The notes beneath the pieces are model-generated. The model did not search any database, was not told the origin of the DNA, and saw only the letters and a program-made list of their open reading frames with translations. A stretch of DNA of 5,967 nt from Propionibacteriaceae bacterium (GTDB lineage: Bacteria; Actinomycetota; Actinomycetes; Propionibacteriales; Propionibacteriaceae): contig PMBM01000059.1 in assembly GCA_003153855.1 (NCBI GenBank), positions 1 through 5,967 of the forward strand, in the 5' to 3' direction. Below, in pieces: positions 4,580-5,967 of the stretch. Positions within the stretch are counted from its first letter, which is position 1. Each line of letters begins with the position of its first letter. Both the position numbers and the translations under genes were made by a program.

Positions 4580-5206
4580 TCAGCGGCAGCGCACCACGCG
4601 GGTCGCGGTCACGATGCGCGACACGGGCAGGTCCCAGGGACCGAGCGGCACCGACTCGTACAGCTCGTCGTCGTTCAGCAGCATCCAGCGCGGCGACGTC
4701 GTACCGACCAGTGCGCGGTCGTACCAGCCGCCGCCCGTCCCGAGCCGGTCACCAGACACGGTTCCCGCCATGCCCGGCAGGACCACGAGCTCCGCCTGCT
4801 CGATCGCGGTGACGCCGAGGACTCCCGACGTCGGCTCTGGGATGCCCCACAGGCCGCTGCGCAGCGAGCCGCGCCCCTCGTACACAGCCCACTCGGCCGT
4901 CGCCCTCGGTCCAGCGACCGTCGCCGACAGCACGGGCAGCAGCACCGTGGCACCCCTAGCCACGAGCGCGTCGAGGAGGTCGGGGGTCCCCGGCTCGTCC
5001 CCCGTGCTCGCGTACGCCGCCACCATGCGGGGGGTCCAGTCGTCGAGGGCCGCGAGCAGCAGTCCCGTACGAGCCAGGTCGTCGGCCAGGCGGTCCTCGG
5101 CCGTACGCGCGGCTCGCGAGGCACGGACCTCGGCCCGGATCGCGTCCTTGGCCGGCTGGTCGATTTGCCGGATCGCCCGCTCGGCGCCCGGTGTGGGTGA
5201 GGCCAT
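4580..5206 (-). CDS. 5-formyltetrahydrofolate cyclo-ligase (MTHFS)
   Basis: The enzyme converts 5-formyl-THF to 5,10-methenyl-THF using ATP, recycling an inhibitory folate into one-carbon metabolism in the cytosol. The 208-aa protein shows the N-terminal basic helix KDAIRAEVRASRAAR (20-34), which in the family lines the phosphate site; a WGIPEP segment typical of these enzymes; VVLPGMA; and the hallmark GTGGGWYDRAL near residue 160, the ATP-binding glycine loop. Length is normal. ATG 5206 is preferred because the minus-strand -10 box TACGAT sits 6 nt upstream, implying a leaderless mRNA; the frame stays open to 5608, but that region codes for MoeA on the other strand. The neighbour order fmdB/cyclo-ligase beside moeA is conserved in actinobacteria (Rv0991c-Rv0992c). 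Confidence 0.95.
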   Translation of the reverse strand: MASPTPGAERAIRQIDQPAKDAIRAEVRASRAARTAEDRLADDLARTGLLLAALDDWTPRMVAAYASTGDEPGTPDLLDALVARGATVLLPVLSATVAGPRATAEWAVYEGRGSLRSGLWGIPEPTSGVLGVTAIEQAELVVLPGMAGTVSGDRLGTGGGWYDRALVGTTSPRWMLLNDDELYESVPLGPWDLPVSRIVTATRVVRCR

Positions 5207-5224
5207 TGACCTATCGTAAGGAGC
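5207..5224. promoter_or_regulatory. overlapping divergent leaderless promoters
   Basis: Only 18 bp separate the two divergent start codons. On the minus strand TACGAT (5218-5213) lies 6 nt before ATG 5206. On the plus strand TATCGT (5212-5217) lies 7 nt before ATG 5225. The two -10 boxes overlap, offset by one base. AAGGAG (5218-5223) is also present on the plus strand, only 1 nt from ATG 5225 but 7 nt from an in-frame TTG at 5231. A minus-strand -35-like TTCGAC (5243-5238) with a 19-bp spacer would lie inside moeA. Confidence 0.5.
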
Positions 5225-5967
5225 ATGCCGTTGTTCCGTCGAAAGGCCGATGAGCCTGCGCCAGTGCGGGAGACGGTGTGGCCGCCGCTGAAGACGCCCG
5301 CGCCCGATCTCGGTCCGTCGCGCAGCCTGGCCGCCCATCGCACGTTCCTTCTCGGCCTCATCGAGCCGCTGATGCCGTTCGGGATGGACCTCGTCGATGC
5401 CGTCGGTCTCCAGGTCAGCGAGAACATCCACGCCGACTCGCCCGTGCCGGGGTTCGACGTGGCAGCGGTGGACGGGTACGCCGTCCGCGCCGCGGACGTA
5501 CGCGGTGCGAGTGCACGCACCCCCGTCAAGCTCCCTGTCGACGGACAGGTCTGGACCGGAGACGACCCGCTGCCGTCGATGACGGCGCGCCTCATCCGGG
5601 CCGGCCAAGGGCTACCGATCGGCGCCGACACGGTCGTGGCCGCGGGCATCACGGACGGCGGAACGGAGAACGTCACCATCTCCGCCACCACGCTGCGTGG
5701 CCAGAACGTCTCCGACGAGGGCTCCGACATCGAAGAGGGTGCCCTCCTCGTGGAGAAGGGCACCGTGCTCAACCCGTCCCTCGTGGCGGTGCTCGCCGCG
5801 TGCGGGATCGACAAGGTGCTCATCAGGCCCCGTCCCCGCGTGGTCGTCATCTCCGTGGGCAGCGAGCTCGCCGCGCCGGGCCGTGGACTCGGTCCGGGCG
5901 AGAAGTACGACGCCGACTCGTACATCGTCGCCTCCGCCGCGAAGGCTCTCGGCGCCGAGGTGTGGCG
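5225..5967 (+). CDS. moeA: MoeA/Glp-type molybdopterin molybdotransferase family protein, 3' end cut by window
   Basis: MoeA inserts molybdate into adenylylated molybdopterin. In corynebacteria the gephyrin-like paralogue Glp instead works with FtsZ and the receptor Glpr in cell division. The 247 codons in view hold an unusual basic/proline-rich lead (1-33, MPLFRRKADEPAP), the helical start (about 34-68), SPVPGFDVAAVDGYAVRAAD (72-91), the beta-barrel-like domain (to about 175) and the beginning of the MogA-like domain (RPRPRVVVISVGSELAAPG, 201-219). Several usually conserved positions differ: TGAPLPAGAD is AGQGLPIGAD (126-134), the acidic residue after ADAVV is missing (VVAAG), and STGDEL is SVGSEL. 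DGYAVR is intact. The start is ATG 5225 (leaderless) or TTG 5231 (good Shine-Dalgarno spacing). galU, present at this spot in M. tuberculosis, is absent. Confidence 0.93.
   Translation, partial: MPLFRRKADEPAPVRETVWPPLKTPAPDLGPSRSLAAHRTFLLGLIEPLMPFGMDLVDAVGLQVSENIHADSPVPGFDVAAVDGYAVRAADVRGASARTPVKLPVDGQVWTGDDPLPSMTARLIRAGQGLPIGADTVVAAGITDGGTENVTISATTLRGQNVSDEGSDIEEGALLVEKGTVLNPSLVAVLAACGIDKVLIRPRPRVVVISVGSELAAPGRGLGPGEKYDADSYIVASAAKALGAEVW

Noticed and set aside
4675..5925. 416-codon minus-strand open frame over the cyclo-ligase and moeA.
   Set aside because: Ser/Arg/Thr-rich shadow without motifs; both real genes in this stretch have diagnostic signatures.

Overview
The window looks like chromosomal DNA from a high-GC actinomycete. 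The proteins are rich in A, G, R, V and T. The block fmdB / 5-formyltetrahydrofolate cyclo-ligase / moeA, with mscL close by, matches the Mycobacterium tuberculosis Rv0985c-Rv0994 neighbourhood, except that galU is missing between the cyclo-ligase and moeA. A Nocardioidaceae-type genome (Nocardioides or Aeromicrobium) is a reasonable guess but is not proven. Two or three promoters put their -10 box 6-7 nt before the start codon, the pattern of actinobacterial leaderless mRNAs.

Left part (1-955): decayed or non-coding DNA. An 81-82 bp degenerate tandem repeat with hairpins (1-177) runs into the wreck of a DrrA-like ABC-transporter ATPase (about 175-549). This carries a 4-bp duplication and a 1-bp deletion and is followed by a stub of its permease (546-687). 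Next comes what looks like a compact, unrecognised RNA gene: a promoter (750-778), a 73-nt element closed by a 14-bp stem (787-859), and a strong intrinsic terminator (884-912). This is the best candidate here for something undescribed.

Middle (956-3762): a leaderless gene for an unrecognised 116-aa protein converges on mscL across a shared terminator. Diverging from mscL is a stand-alone LigD-type 3'-phosphoesterase-domain protein with all the expected catalytic residues. It converges on a membrane-anchored SAF-domain (CpaB/RcpC-like) gene, which lies downstream of a GyrI-like small-molecule-binding protein. Two DnaA-box-like 9-mers face each other between those two genes.

Right part (3763-5967): a gene-free stretch of about 350 bp with a perfect 25-bp tandem duplication; an FmdB-family zinc-ribbon protein (relative of the redox-regulated chaperone Rv0991c) with a Ser/Lys/Glu-rich tail; 5-formyltetrahydrofolate cyclo-ligase; and, divergently, the first 247 codons of a MoeA/Glp-type protein that runs off the end. 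The last two start codons are only 18 bp apart and appear to share overlapping opposite -10 boxes.

There is no single obvious multi-gene system. The conserved block combines housekeeping functions: turgor relief (MscL), folate salvage, a zinc-ribbon chaperone or regulator, and a gephyrin-like protein. Genome-wide flavour: the palindrome CGTACG occurs about 15 times by my count, far above chance expectation.
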